64,000 nucleotides of DNA from Nageia nagi (Eukaryota > Pinophyta), in assembly GCA_050084985.1 (NCBI GenBank), contig JBITNC010000001.1, positions 113,460,001 to 113,524,000 of the forward strand. The letters run 5' to 3'. Under the pieces are notes generated by a model, which was not told the DNA's origin, ran no database searches, and was given only the letters and a program-made list of their open reading frames with translations. Positions 10,477 through 22,965 of the stretch are shown piece after piece (positions within the stretch are counted from its first letter, which is position 1; each line of letters opens with the position of its first letter). The translations under genes and the position numbers were made by a program.

Positions 10477-12060
10477 TGATCCAAAATTGGATCATCTCAT
10501 TACAACAAAATAAGAACCTCACATAGAAGGTCTCTTCATGATGATTTTGTCAATTCAAATGATATGCAAAATTGACTCTCAGATTATGATTTATGAAGGT
10601 TTGAAGTTTGATATTTTTTGTATTTATTTTTATTATTATTAAAAATAAAAATAAAATTATACTATTGTTAAAGAATAAAAGATATAAAAAAAATAAAAGC
10701 CTAAAATTTAAAAAAAGGGGTAGCATTTTAAAAGTTTTAACAGGTTTTAAAAACTCCAAAACCCTACATATGGGAAAAGAGAGACCTATGCATAAATAGG
10801 AGGTTGACATGGAGTGAATCTACCATAGTGACACATGCAAAATAAAGCTCAATTATATGTTGGGAGATCTCGGCCCTACTTATAGATCGAACCCCATCAA
10901 ACCCAACATGAAGCTCAACATGAGAGAATAGGGAGAGTTTCAAATCCATAGTATGTGGAGTCTAACATGGGTGTGAAGTTGTCACATATCATATAGGGGA
11001 TCGAGACTTCTAGCCTACACGCCAATCAACCTGTACATCTATAAGTCATCAGATGTGAGCATATCAGTGTAGAAGAGGAGAAAATAGGAAGGTGTAATGA
11101 TCCAAATCCTAAGTAACCCAACCAATCTTGGACCTTCCCATTGACTACACTGGAGCCACCTTAGAGGATTTGCTTGATAGGATTGCAAAGGGTGTCAAAT
11201 ATGATGCCAAAATGGAGGATATTAGAAGCTAGTGTGAAGACCCACCTAGTTGCCCAAAACAACATAGCCACCACCAATCAAAGGAGGCTAATTTTCTATT
11301 GAGTGCCAAATGGCACAAGTTGATTATTTCTACCTTTTTAACCCTTTTGTGGTTATTTTGGGTGATTTAGGTATTTTGGGCCTAATTTGAATTTGGGTGA
11401 TTATGGTCAGTTTGATATTTTAAATTGAGGAGTATTTTTTTTAGAATAGTGTTGTTTCTGTTTCCTGTAAAAATAGAAGGGGTGATAATATTCATTTGTT
11501 TGAGCTATTTAAAAATTTGCAAAGGTGAAAAATTTTATTGTTTGTAAAGTGGTTAAGTGTTGAATTTATTCTTTGAGATGGGTAATATTTCAAAGGTGTT
11601 GAAATAAATCCTATTTATTAGGTGGTTATAGCTATTTTGGAGGAAGACTAAGTTTGGAAGAGATTGGTTGATGGCCATAACCAAAATCAAATCTACATGG
11701 TGTGGTGTAAATTAATTGGTTGTAACAACATCTTTGTTGGCTAGCTTCCTTAAATTTATAAAAGGAAGATTAGTCAGTTTTAATTTTTTTTAGTCAATAT
11801 TTTTTGTAGTCTATAAGAGGAAAAGGAGTGAAGAGACAGTGGAAAAATTTTAAGTGTTGTGATAGAGAGATAGACTAGGGATGATTTTATATAACTCCAT
11901 AGAATAAAGAGATCTTTGGGTAAAATCTTCTTTTTTTGGTGTATTTAATTTTGTTGTTCATGTATTATGCTTTTACACTTGGCAATTTATCTCTTTTCTA
12001 CACAATATAACAAGGTAAGAATTAAACAATCAATATGAGATAAAATATTACTATGGATCA
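10477..12060 (+). repeat. 3' LTR of element K
   Basis: Begins TGATCCAAAATTGG and ends GGATCA; TATA box TATAAAAG at 11,757-11,764. Followed by the AACAT target duplication. Confidence 0.9.
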
Positions 12061-12189
12061 AACATGTAATACTACATTTTAATGATTTTGCATCATAACA
12101 TGTGTCATAAAATTTCATTTTGACACCATGATGTAAGATACATCACTATTTGGTATGTCTACACCAATCTAGATAAAACCAATTTTTGA

Positions 12190-12320
12190 TACATTAGTTG
12201 ATGCATTGGTTGACCCATTGATTGACTTATTGTTTGACACATTAGTTGATGCATCAATTAAATATTTTTTGAATCATAAGTTGATGCATCAATTGACATA
12301 TTTGGGTGCATCAAATAATA
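12190..12320. repeat. Left subterminal TGATGCAT repeats of element L
   Basis: Several copies of TTGATGCAT/TGATGCATC and variants (TTGACACATTAG, GGGTGCATC), in both orientations because the core is palindromic. Confidence 0.65.
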
Positions 12321-13009
12321 TGTCAAGTGATACATGGAATAGAAAAAAAAGAGGTGTGAATCATGCACATGGATCATGGCATGATCCACTTTTGACTGTC
12401 GATGCATTCCTTGGATTAATGGTGGATTTTTAATGGTGGGTATGATTCCATTAAAGAGTAAATGAAGGAGAATTCCCTTTATAAGGGCATTTTTAGTGAT
12501 ATAAGTCTATAATTTTATTAATATAGGTTTGTAGGAGATGAAGACAAGTTGAAGAATGTAGATAGTAGTGTGTATCTACATTTTATGGTAAACAAAATGT
12601 ACATTGCATGCTTCATACACCCATGAAGTTTGGTATAGGAGGCCCTTATAGTTTGGTATAATCCCATGAAGTTTTTGATTGTATGCTAAAATGACACATC
12701 TTCTCATGGAATATGATAATTTTAGGTTACCAAAGACATTGCTTTCCTCAACATGCATTGAAATTGTTTCATCAAATGTAATAAACACCAACAGTAGTCC
12801 AACCAAAAGAATTCACCTTTCCTAGCATCCTCAAAGCATGCACCAAACTAAGATATTTGCAAAAGGGTTTACACATAAATTAAATACTCTTTAAGATAAA
12901 AATGTTATCAAATGTTATGGTTGTGAGTAGCCTATTAGACATATATGTGAAATATGAAAGTGTAGAGAAGATAGATGAATTGTTTGACAAGATGCACGAT
13001 GAAAACCCT

Positions 13010-13245
13010 CATTTTCTGATGCATTATTGTAATTTTGATTCTATACATGATGCTTTATATGTCATGTATAACAGTAATTATTTGATGCTCATAATTCAAT
13101 ATATGATGCAATGCATGATGTTATGATCGATGCAATAAATGATGCATTATTTGATAATACCCTTAGCATCAATTGATGCATCATGATTTATGCAAATTTT
13201 TTTAAATATAATATTATGGATTGATGCATTATTTGATGTAAAATT
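13010..13245. repeat. Right subterminal TGATGCAT repeats of element L
   Basis: Dense copies of GATGCAT, GATGCAAT and related words up to the right TIR. Similar to the left cluster and absent from the middle of the element. Confidence 0.65.
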
Positions 13246-13265
13246 GCTTAAATGTAGTAGTGGTG

Positions 13266-13752
13266 GGATCTTGGGATACTTACATGCCTAACATCCATGC
13301 TCAAGGACCATCAACTTGCCTTGAGATTACCAACACCGAGTTCTAAGTGCCATGTCCATCCTTGGAAATCTAAATGACCTCATAGTAAATGCAGTCACTT
13401 AGGAAGATGGTCTACATTGAAGAGGGGAAACTAATGATTAGAAATATATTTAATGCTAATATTACAATCATTATGGTTAAAATATGTAACACCTTATTCA
13501 ATGAGACTAATATTGCATTTCCAATTATAGTTGCCTTGGTACAAATACAACATTATTGAAATTTTAGTAATTTACTAAATATAAAGAAATAAAAGGGTCA
13601 TTTATTCCATAATAGAGCTTTATTAAGTCTCTAAGTGGAAGTTACAATATTTTGGCTAAATTCTACTTAAAATAGATAAAATCACTCTTAAATTAATGTT
13701 CCCATTTATCAAAAGTGAAATGGGGAAAACACACAAAAAAGGGGATATTACA
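13266..13752 (-). repeat. 3' LTR of element C, second piece
   Basis: Aligns along nearly its whole length to 18,147-18,620 and ends GGGGATATTACA. On the minus strand the LTR starts TGTAATATCCCC. Confidence 0.85.
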
Positions 13753-13773
13753 AGTCCATCCTCCCCAAATTGC
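13753..13773 (-). promoter_or_regulatory. Polypurine tract of element C
   Basis: The minus strand reads GGGGAGGATGGACT immediately before TGTAATATCC, the expected plus-strand primer site next to a 3' LTR. Confidence 0.65.
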
Positions 13774-15899
13774 TTTTCCCCAAGCAATTTAAAAAATCTA
13801 TAGCTACAGTAGAGTCTTCTTGATCATCCTCTTTGTATTCCTTATAACTAATCTTTGTGGTGAAGCTAGAATCAACAAACTCTGACTTATCTTCATGTTT
13901 CTATTCCTCAACTCTTATTGCTAATTCGTCATGCCATGGTGTTGCTCTAGGTACTCCTTTTCTAACAACCATGAAGTAGAGTATTTCTTTGATGGTTCCT
14001 TCTTTAGTAATCTACTTTAGTGTTATTCATACTACTTTGTAATTATTCCAAACTATGTTTACAAAATCAAAGAATTCCTTTTCGGATTGATCTCTATCTT
14101 AAAATCTTGATTCCTCCTTATGATTGGTCATCTAGATTCTTTCATGACCATGGTTCATATAATTTGTGTCATGAAGGATCATGCTTACTAAATGATCATA
14201 AATGGATTTTACCAACTTGTATTTATATAGTAGCATTATTAGTTCGATAGTGATGGTTTCAATTATATTAAGTGTAGCTAGTGAAAAGAATTTGATTTTG
14301 ATGTGATAAGCCCTCCTATATGATTAGTAATTCTCCCTTATAATGGCCTTTTAACCTTTAAACCATGAAATGTTGGATGTGCATATCATAGTGTGGTATT
14401 TACTAGGAGGTAGTTGTGACTCCAATCATCCATCATATCATGATGCCATGTGAAATGATTTAGCAATGGCATCCAAAATGTAAATAGATTATAAGATTAT
14501 CTTTCTCGATCATTACCATGTTGTTCATAACCCATCCATGTGAAAAGTTGCAGTGGAATAGGGGTTAGCTTTATGCAAACCAAATTGATATAGGGACATA
14601 AGAGTTTTGATTTTTTATGAGTAATAGTGTGCAAAGGCTACGCTCTATGTCCATGAGTGATCAAGGGGTCTTCCCTATATAACATATCTTCCTTTTGTAG
14701 CAATGAACTAGTTTTTATATTCCCTTATCAATTGTTTTCTCTATGTTTGATCCTTTCTCATGTGACCATGTGTTTTCTAGATCACAATCATTTGTATATG
14801 TTAGGTTCCAAACTACTCCTTCACCATGCTCTAAAGCTAAAGGGTTCATATTGTGATCTCCCTTATATTTTATCCATGATAGTTAATCTTATTGAATATT
14901 ATTTCCTTATAAATTGAGGATATTATAGCTGAAGTAGCTTCCATTCAATGTGGTAGTTTGAAGGACTAATCCATTAACCTTTTGGGAACATTAAATAATT
15001 GGATTATCTTTTAAATTTGGTATATCCTTATTTTATTTATCTGTGTGGGTTACTTTCATGCTACCTTTTGATTCCTCTTCAATACTTTTGTTAATAATTG
15101 CATCCCTTTTTGAAGTCTTTGAGTTTGGAGAGTGTCTCATGATATCACATCATTCCTTTTTCCTTCATCACTAGTATCCCTTTCAAAAAGATCATGTAGG
15201 GACTCTAAATATTCATCATGTTGTTCTACTATAGTATAAACTTTATTAACCTTTTAAATACACAAATGAATCCTTCAAATTGGTTGATCCCTTTATTCTT
15301 TCCTTTATCAAAATCATGAGTAGATATTTCAAACATCCTATTATAAACCTCATGTATGTAGTAACCATCATCCCTTATAATAAGAAGATCCTTTTCCTTC
15401 CATTTATCTTTGTCTTCTTTATCATGTGCTTATACTTTCTTGAAGTATTCATTCTTAGGATGTCTTTATCATGCTCATGAGAAACATATTCATTTTCAAT
15501 ATATACCTCATGGATGAAATCTATTTGGGAAAGTTATAGTCATTCCTTATTCCATTTCTCTATAGTTCCCCCTTTCCCAATTCCTTTCTAATGTAAATAT
15601 CATGAACAAAAAAACCATCATTCCTTATAATGGTACTTGAATATGCATTATGGTTTTCCTTAGGAAAATATTCGTAGTTTCTCCCATAATTTTTTTTAAA
15701 CGTGTGGTTCAAGTAGTCATCAAAGAAAACATATACCCTAAATATTTCAAATCAATTACAGTATGCTACTAGTAAATCATCCAAATCATCTACCATTTTG
15801 AAACCTCTCCTTTTTACAAGTAAAATCTCTTCAAGTCTCCATGGTGTAGATACCATGGTAAAATTTAGCTAATATCAACAAATTGGCTCTCCTTATCAT
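13774..15899. other. Non-coding interior of element C
   Basis: Only short open frames on either strand, none with retrotransposon motifs. Consistent with a derivative lacking coding capacity. Confidence 0.5.
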
Positions 15900-16570
15900 C
15901 AATGTACTACTTCAAGTGCCTCCAAAATCTAGGAAAGGTTTCAAAAAACCCTTTAACAACCCAATGCCTAACCTTCAATGACTCTAAAATGTAGCAAGGA
16001 ATCTAAAAACTCCTTCAAATCTCTAATGTTTGTATTAAAATGCACCCAAAATGCCAAATAATCCTAAAAAAAGCCTTAATATGCCACACTTACCTCTATA
16101 TAACTTCAAAATATGGATCAAACTCCATAAATTCCCTCAATGTGTCAACATATAGCCTAGAATGGTCTTAAAATGCAACATAGACCTAAAAAATTCTCCT
16201 AGTATGCCAATGGGTGGACTCAAAATGTAGAATGAACCTACATAATTTCTTTAGTATACCAATTTATGACCTTAGATGTACTATGAATGCATAATTAATC
16301 TCTAAAAACCATTTAAAACACTAATGTCTATCTCCCAGAGAGATCAAAATGTAGAAATGAACTCAAAAATGCCCCTAGTATGTTAATGTCTAGCTTTAGG
16401 TGATCCTAGAATGTAGCTTAAGGCACCAAAATACCCTAAAAAATGCAATATACTCCTCATAAGGGCCTTAGAACATTAAGTGGGCCTCAAAAAGACTCCT
16501 AAAAACTAATATTTAGTTTTAGGTTGGCCTAAAATGCCAACGTCTAGCTTTAGATGAGCTTAGAATCTCT
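15900..16570. repeat. Degenerate minisatellite in element C
   Basis: Roughly fifteen poorly matched units of about 45-60 bp, recognisable by recurring words such as 'AAAATGTAG', 'CTAGTATGCCAATG' and 'GTCTAGCTTTAG'. No single unit is exact, so the array is old. Confidence 0.55.
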
Positions 16571-17120
16571 AGACAAACCCTTATTCCTCCCTTCAACTTA
16601 GAATAAATAAATAAAAACTTCAACTTGAAATAAAAATACATTTTTTTGAAAGTGTACCTTTTCAAGTTGGACAAACCTCCTCCATGCTTTAGAATTCAAA
16701 ATTAGGATAAAAAAATGCCCAACAACTTGTTAAAATGATGAAATAGGGCTCCCAGATCCCCAACAAATTGCTCTAAATATCTAGGTCCTCTTGAAACTTA
16801 TTTGAAATGACCATTGTGAAGCTAGGTTAAATCCACTTTTCAATAGAATAATAATAAGTTTATGCAAATATCATTATAATCTAGTAAAATATCACAATGA
16901 GTCTCCTTCAACTTCTCTAACTCCTCCAGTAATCACCTTTATTAGCAACTCCTTAGCTCTTACCCAAATAGAAAGGGCAAGATTTCTAATTTATTTAAGA
17001 AAATATTGCATGTGTGATTCCACTTTGATATGGGTATCCCAATTCTTCAAACTCTCTTCAATTCCAACTCAAAATTCTCTATGAATGATGCTCTTGATTC
17101 CAACAAGATGGTAGAATCAA

Positions 17121-17133
17121 GGTTGTGATACCA
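17121..17133 (-). promoter_or_regulatory. Primer-binding site of element C
   Basis: The minus strand reads TGGTATCACAACC one base after an LTR end CATCACA, a partial match to the initiator-Met site. Confidence 0.6.
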
Positions 17134-17134
17134 T

Positions 17135-18620
17135 TGTGATGAGCCATTTTAGGGCTCACTCCTCAAATATGCCCTAGGAGAGGTATGTTTGACTTCAAGC
17201 TTCCAAATTGGTCCATACAAGCTCAAACATGCACCAAATATCTAATGAGTTGCTAGGAATAAAAATTATGAAGTCAAACTTGCAAAAAAATCCTTCAAAT
17301 CCAATGTCTAGCTATGATGAGCAATTACAAAATTAATGCAAGAAAAAATATTTAGTATCCTAATGAATTTATCATAAAGAAAAATGGCACTTCAATATTG
17401 TAAAAATATTCTACAAAACCAACATCTTAGTTTAAGATCCAAAAAAGATGTTAAGAAATGCAAATATCACTCTAGATCCAACATTGCACTTAGGGAGAGA
17501 AATAGTGATTTCAAGCAATTCAAAACTACTTCAAAACTCAATGTCCAAGCATAGAGAGATAAATAGTAATATTCCAACAAAAGAATATAATTATATTTTA
17601 TATAACATGAATAGAGCAATTACAATATTTTTATCAACCTAAAGAGTTTGTACCAAGACTATCCCCAATAGGGTTATTTCAGATGGCTCCAGGGCCTCAC
17701 CAATCATAGAAGCAGTGAGGTAAGACTAGGTCTCCTCTGCAATAATTATGATGAAACTAACAATGTTTCTTTCAATATGGCTATATTAAGTTCAAGGGTA
17801 GCCTCATATCCCCTCGATACCTCAAATTTAGATCATGCCATAATGACAAAGATAGAGTCTCCAATCAATATGAAATAAAAGGGTTTAATAAAAAATTTAA
17901 CATATCTCATAATGACTATGAGTTTTCCTTTTATAGGTGAGGGTGTTCATCTTCCAATCTTGCATTGAGATGATCCAATTATGGAGAAATGTGATTTATA
18001 TGCTCATGTATGTAATGTACAAGATAGGGAGCCTTGGGATGGATGAAATTACATCTAAAGACCATGAATGTCAATGTCTAAGAGGGGATGATACCAAAGT
18101 GCCTCATGATCAGTACCATAGGTCCATGTTCCTAGGAGGTCTAACATGGGATCTTGAGATGCGCACATGCCCAACGTCCATGCTCAAGGACCATCCACTT
18201 GCCTCAAAATTGTGATCACCTAGTTTGAAGTGCCATGTCCATCCTTGGAGCTCCAAATAACCTCATAGTTAGTACAATCACCTATGGGGATGCTCTACCT
18301 CAAAGAGGGGACCACTAATGACTAGATATATATTTAATACCAATATTATAATCATCAAGGATAAAATATGCAATGCCTCATTCAATATGACTAATATTGC
18401 ATTTACAATTATAGTTACCTTAGTACAAATACAACATTATTGGCATTTTAGCAATTTTCTAAATATAAATAAATAAATAAAGAGCTTTATTAAGTCTTTA
18501 AGTGGAATTCACAATATTTTGGTCAAATTCTACTAAAATAGATAAAATCACTCCTAAATTAATGTTCCCATTTATCAAAGGTGAAATAGGAAAAACACCC
18601 AAAAAAATGGGGATATTACA
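17135..18620 (-). repeat. 5' LTR of element C
   Basis: TG...CA ends (TGTGATGAGCC to GATATTACA). Its right 580 bp align with the two left LTR pieces. The first 0.9 kb has no partner because the other LTR is truncated. Confidence 0.65.
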
Positions 18621-18990
18621 CAAATACTATTACTATTAGTCATATTAATTGTATTTTATCATAAACATTTGAAAATGCTTAAGTCAAGCACAATTTATCA
18701 AATAATATTAATATTAGTTATATTAATTGTATTTTATTATAAATATTTGAATATGTTTAAGTCAAAGATAATTTATTAAATATAATTAATTTTAATCAAA
18801 TTTTATCATAAATATTTTAAAATGCTTAAGTCAAGCATGATTGATCAAATACTATTAATATTAGTCATATTAATTGTATTTTATCATAAACATTTAAAAA
18901 TTTTAAGTCAAACATAATTTATTAAATAATATTAATGTTAATCACATTTTATAATAAACATTAAAAATGCTTAAGTTAAGAATTTTTCCA
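18621..18990 (+). repeat. Right piece of the 3' LTR of element J (tandem array)
   Basis: Four to five degenerate 85-95 bp units with 'AATGCTTAAGTCAAGCA' and 'ATTAATATTAGTCATATTAAT', the same family as at 4,440-4,840. Confidence 0.65.
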
Positions 18991-21275
18991 AAATAAATAA
19001 ATTACCACATCATTTGGCCATGTCATTAATGATTCATATGAGTAAATAAACAAGAAAATCTACAACTCCAATTTGTATTTTTCCTAGTGACTTTATGCTC
19101 TAAATATTCCCAAAGGAGAAAATAACAAAAATAAATTAAAATCTATTGTCAATTTATCTGCAATCAAATCCAATCAAGAATCAATCATCCAATAGCTAAA
19201 TCTTTGATTGAGTCAAATTGAAATTTAGTTTTAAACTAATGTTATTGAATAAAATATATAAAATAAGCTCTTTTGGTGATTTTTTGGGTCTAAATACTTT
19301 ACCACTTGGATTTCTACAATTTTATAGTCTTGGAATTATGAAATCTACTATATTAAGTCTTTAGCAAACAACAACCACATTCCTTGATAAGATATGGTAA
19401 TTATTGGTCTTGAGGTTATCTAGGAATTAGAAATGCTCAATCTTGCATCCTTCTATAAGAACTTTGTCATACCCACCAGGGTTTTCTTTAGGATTTTTAT
19501 GTTCTATTCTAATAATAGTTGTATTTATGCAAATATTTACTACTAAGATCTAAACTTTATCTCCCTCTTTTGTAGGTTTCAAAATACGAGAGGTGGAGAT
19601 GTTTATGTGAAAACACAACAACACTTTAAGAGGGAAATAATATTTTAGTATAAACACATGGATTTTGTTCATTTTGTTAGTGGGAAAAAACCAAGCTAAT
19701 AATATTAAAATCTAAGATCCCCAACATGGTGACAAATATCCATAACATGACATCAACACATGACAAGTAAAATCAATTTTTCTTAACACCATATTAATCA
19801 TGTTTTAATCTATTTTAGGCTTTTGTATTGAAAGGATGGCTTTAAAAAGCCTCCTCCTTGAATTTGCTAATCTTTTTATGATTTTAGTTATTGCATAAAA
19901 GACATAAGGTATCCTATAGTAACTAAGTAGATGTTTGGTCAATCCAATCCTAAAGAGAAAAGGGCTCACTTTGATCAAAATACTACAAATATATTTTGTT
20001 TTCCTTAAATATTATAGAGTTATGCTCTTTCTATATTTCTATATTAGATGAGGGACTATAAATTACTAGAAAAGTATTCTTGATCCATTTTCAAAGGGTA
20101 GGGGCCATTTGGTAATAATATCATGAATTGATATGCGTATATCCCATACCCTATTCTCAAACCTCCTTGGCAAAGGGAAAAAAGATAAACAAATGATTAA
20201 CCATTTCCTCCTACATCAAATATATGTAAAATATATTTGACTATACTATACCTCGCTTTTGAATATTTTCTATAGTAAAGATATAATTATTATAAATGAA
20301 TCATAAGAAGTGTATAAATTTTTTAATCAACCCTATTAACCCAAATTTTGTTAACTAGAACTACATTATTTAGTCATGTGATGATTGTATTGTAACTCAA
20401 ATCTACTAAATATGCCCTAGATTTATAGATCTTCCATATTATTTTTTCTTCAATATCATCATTTACCAGGATGGATGGATTTCAACTTCTCAATGTTCTC
20501 ATTGATATCTTATCCATTTTTCATGAGATCATGGGTTGGTGGGTTTAAGTATTTTCATGATTTGGACCCTTCCTAGTTGTGAAGATAATATTAGGTTGAT
20601 CACCTATAGTTTTTGATCTCCCATTTAACCAAACCCCTTATCTCTTTTTTAGTTTGATTGGGATATTATAACTCCATTCATCATACCAAAAGTATCATAT
20701 ATGAATCACATTACATAGCTTCCATGAACTATTGCTTTATAAAATTAGTCTAGTTTTTTTTATTAATGGGTAAATTTTATTAATCTATTTTTTTTTTTGG
20801 AATTTTTAAGGTCTCCAAAACCTTACATCAAATATTTATTCAGCACCATTCTACAAAAATAACTAGTTTTGGATACAATAAGATTTTGTATCAAAGCGTT
20901 CTTACAACTACTAGACTTCTATATTAGAAGACAATTAAGGAGAGTGAAACACATCCATATTGTATCTCCTATTCTGTATATACCCAAAACAAAACTAAAT
21001 TTCAAAAGGAAATTAATTATATACTAATATTTTCTATATATTCCTAAGCTATGTCACTAAACACAATTCATTTGATGTTTAAATTAGCATAATTGATCAT
21101 GCATTAGACTATATTCGTATTAGGTATAAACCTTCCTCGAACTAGAAAGATTTTTCATTATATTAATGTTTATAAAACTTGGTGTAGACTCTTTCAAACA
21201 TATTAGTAGAAAATTTTGAGTCTGATGGAGCATATTCAAATAAGATACTCTTCTTCTCTCTCATCTTTATAGTCT
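18991..21275. other. Unassigned interval between the two nests
   Basis: AT-rich with no open frame of note, no repeat pair and no LTR signature that I can see. Confidence 0.4.
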
Positions 21276-21280
21276 CATAT
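21276..21280. repeat. Target site duplication of element A, left copy
   Basis: CATAT, repeated exactly at 53,102-53,106 directly after the 3' LTR. Confidence 0.9.
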
Positions 21281-21781
21281 TGTAGATGCCTAAAAATAAA
21301 TTCTTATTTATTAAATAATTCATTTTTATGACATCAATGGAAATTATTGTAAAAAGGGATTAAATACATATTATGCGATGTAATTAATGTAAAAAGACCA
21401 TAAAATGATGTAAGTAGTATAACATATCAAGAAAGGTACCATAAAATATGAAATGCATGAAGATCCCATGAAAAGAAAAGGATAAAGATGTTACTATAGA
21501 ATAATATTAAAGCCAAAGTATTCACTATCAGATAATTAGATATTAGATAAGTCGATATATGCACATCACATTATCCAAACAACAATGGTATTTTATAACA
21601 CCACCTACCTAAGGATTTATTTACTACTCTTCTCTATGTTTCTCATTATTTAATTTCAATATTTGATGAAGGATAGAGTTCGATCATATTATAATAATAG
21701 ATAATTTTCATATATACTTTATTAAGTACATTGTAGAGAAATAATATTTTATTTATTTTAATATCATTATTTTTTATTACA
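21281..21781 (+). repeat. 5' LTR of element A
   Basis: Starts TGTAGATGCC and ends TTATTACA. It is about 130 bp shorter than the 3' LTR because a segment present at 52,850-52,980 is absent here. The missing segment is bounded by a short repeat (ATCTAAT/ATTTGAT). Confidence 0.9.
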
Positions 21782-22251
21782 TTTTGATGAACCTGTTGTT
21801 TACAATGATCTTTCCCTTCTAGAAAAGATCTAGCATAATTCTATAATGGATCTCACTCTGTCAATGTTGTGATCTTCATGTTTTGAAGGCGTTAATGCTA
21901 TAAAAATTGATATGGATGAGATGAAATAGATGTTATAGAATAGATGTTATAGAACATTTTTGGACCAATGATCAAGAAAATGTTCAAATGTGCTCTTAAT
22001 GTGCACATGCCACAAGGTTCTACCAGTACCAATCAACCCTCATTTGATGCTACCCTAGATGCAAGGGTATCAAATATTGAGAATGATCATAGATGTTAGT
22101 AGAAGCAAGAAAATTATGATAGTGTTTTCACTTCACCCTTGCTAGAATATATCTACAACTTTCCCCTACCACTTGACACCCTAAGTTCAAGATGTTTAGT
22201 TGAGACCTAAAACAACATCTTGTAAGCTTTTAGAAGGAGTGCTTATTTAAA
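21782..22251 (+). other. Leader and decayed start of gag, element A
   Basis: Follows the 5' LTR. No initiator-Met primer site is evident; the primer may be another tRNA. From about 21,950 the reading frames give gag-like fragments with stops, leading into the open gag segment. Confidence 0.5.
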
Positions 22252-22965
22252 TTGGGATTTGAAGAAAAATTGATGGCTAAATTCTTCCCAAGGAATCATA
22301 AAGGTGATGCAAGCCAATGGTTTTACAAATTACCACCAAGATCAATTAATTCATTCAAATCACTAGTTATTGCATTTATGAATCAATATAAGCATAATAT
22401 TAAGGAGCAAATTACTATTACAAAGTTATGTGCATTATGCCAAGGGCCTAATGAAACCTTAGAAAAATATATTCCAAGATTCAAAAAGATATTCCAGTCT
22501 CTTTTTAGTAAGTTAGATGAAGCTAAAATTTGTGGTATTTTTGTTGATTCCATTATTCTAATTATTAAGCAACATGAATTTGGAATAATGACCAAAATAT
22601 TTTTAGAAATAGAGAAGGTCTTAATGGATATTAGGACACTCAAGTATGCACTTAGCACATACAATAAATATAATCAAAATCCTTATACTAAAAAAGAGGA
22701 AATAAATGTGAATATGGTTGAAACACCTACTCTAACTAGATTTGCTATACAAAGAAGTAATATATTCACCTTTCCTACTCAACCAAGGTTCATCTTACAA
22801 GATCCTATTAAGAAGGTATTGTTGAAACCAATGGATAGAAAATCTCAAGATGATAGAGTATCATATGGTGATATAGATTATTATTGTACTTATCATCAAA
22901 GAATGGGGCACATTAATAATAAATGTAAATCTCTAGAAGCTTCTATCCTAAATCTCATTGCATAA
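22252..22965 (+). pseudogene. Tat-type gag fragment (element A)
   Basis: An open stretch of 237 codons. It has the retrotransposon gag core 'MAKFFPRNHKGDASQWFYKL' followed by 'ITITKLCALCQGPNETLEKY' and ends in the Tat/gypsy zinc-finger-like motif 'YYCTYHQRMGHINNKC' near residue 215, with 'SLEASILNLIA' after it. The true gag start lies upstream, where the frame is broken, so this is the C-terminal two thirds. It would form the RNA-binding particle shell. It is the longest intact frame in element A. Confidence 0.85.

Larger units (their letters stand above)
7474..12060 (+). mobile_element. Element K: gag-only Ty3/gypsy retrotransposon
   Basis: Two LTRs of about 1.59 kb (7,474-9,066 and 10,477-12,060) flank 1.4 kb. 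A Met-type primer-binding site follows the left LTR, a polypurine tract (CTTAGTGGGGTGGAA) precedes the right LTR, and a perfect 5-bp duplication AACAT flanks the whole. The interior holds a gypsy gag and nothing resembling protease or polymerase, so it is a non-autonomous derivative of the TR-GAG type that would rely on a related element. It sits in the left LTR of element C. Confidence 0.9.
12067..13262. mobile_element. Element L: CACTA-like non-autonomous TIR element
   Basis: The right end, read inward, is CACTACTACATTTAAGCAAT and the left end is TAATACTACATTTTAATGAT. These are imperfect terminal inverted repeats of about 25 bp, the right one with the CACTA signature. The 3-bp flanks are ATG (12,064-12,066) and GTG (13,263-13,265), compatible with a decayed 3-bp duplication. 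Comparison with the intact LTR of element C, where AACATGGGATC is continuous, shows exactly this segment as an insertion once K is removed. Both ends are crowded with the motif TGATGCAT(C), as in subterminal repeats of CACTA elements. No transposase frame is visible. Confidence 0.65.
7373..18620 (-). mobile_element. Element C: large-LTR retrotransposon (LARD-like), itself interrupted
   Basis: The right LTR spans 17,135-18,620. The left LTR survives as 7,373-7,473 plus 13,266-13,752. Minus orientation is shown by a Met-type primer site at 17,121-17,133 and a polypurine tract at 13,753-13,773. The interior (13,753-17,120) has no recognisable gag or pol, so this is probably a large retrotransposon derivative without coding capacity. 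The left LTR lacks about 0.9 kb relative to the right one. Elements K and L are both inserted in this left LTR. Confidence 0.65.
4337..18990 (+). mobile_element. Element J: Tat-like retrotransposon carrying an antisense PMD gene
   Basis: The span is bounded by repeats at 4,337-4,845 and at 7,266-7,372 plus 18,621-18,990. The second repeat is interrupted by element C. The original interior is about 2.4 kb (4,846-7,265) and contains a plant-mobile-domain pseudogene in antisense but no recognisable gag or pol. It resembles a non-autonomous Tat derivative. The LTR start matches other Tat-type LTRs here, but the PPT and PBS are not clear, so the call is tentative. Confidence 0.45.

Noticed and set aside
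18044-18620. A 577-bp LTR for element C starting at 18,044 instead of 17,135
   Set aside because: The left partner does start near this point, but a Met-type primer site lies at 17,121-17,133 next to a TG start, so truncation of the left LTR explains the data better.
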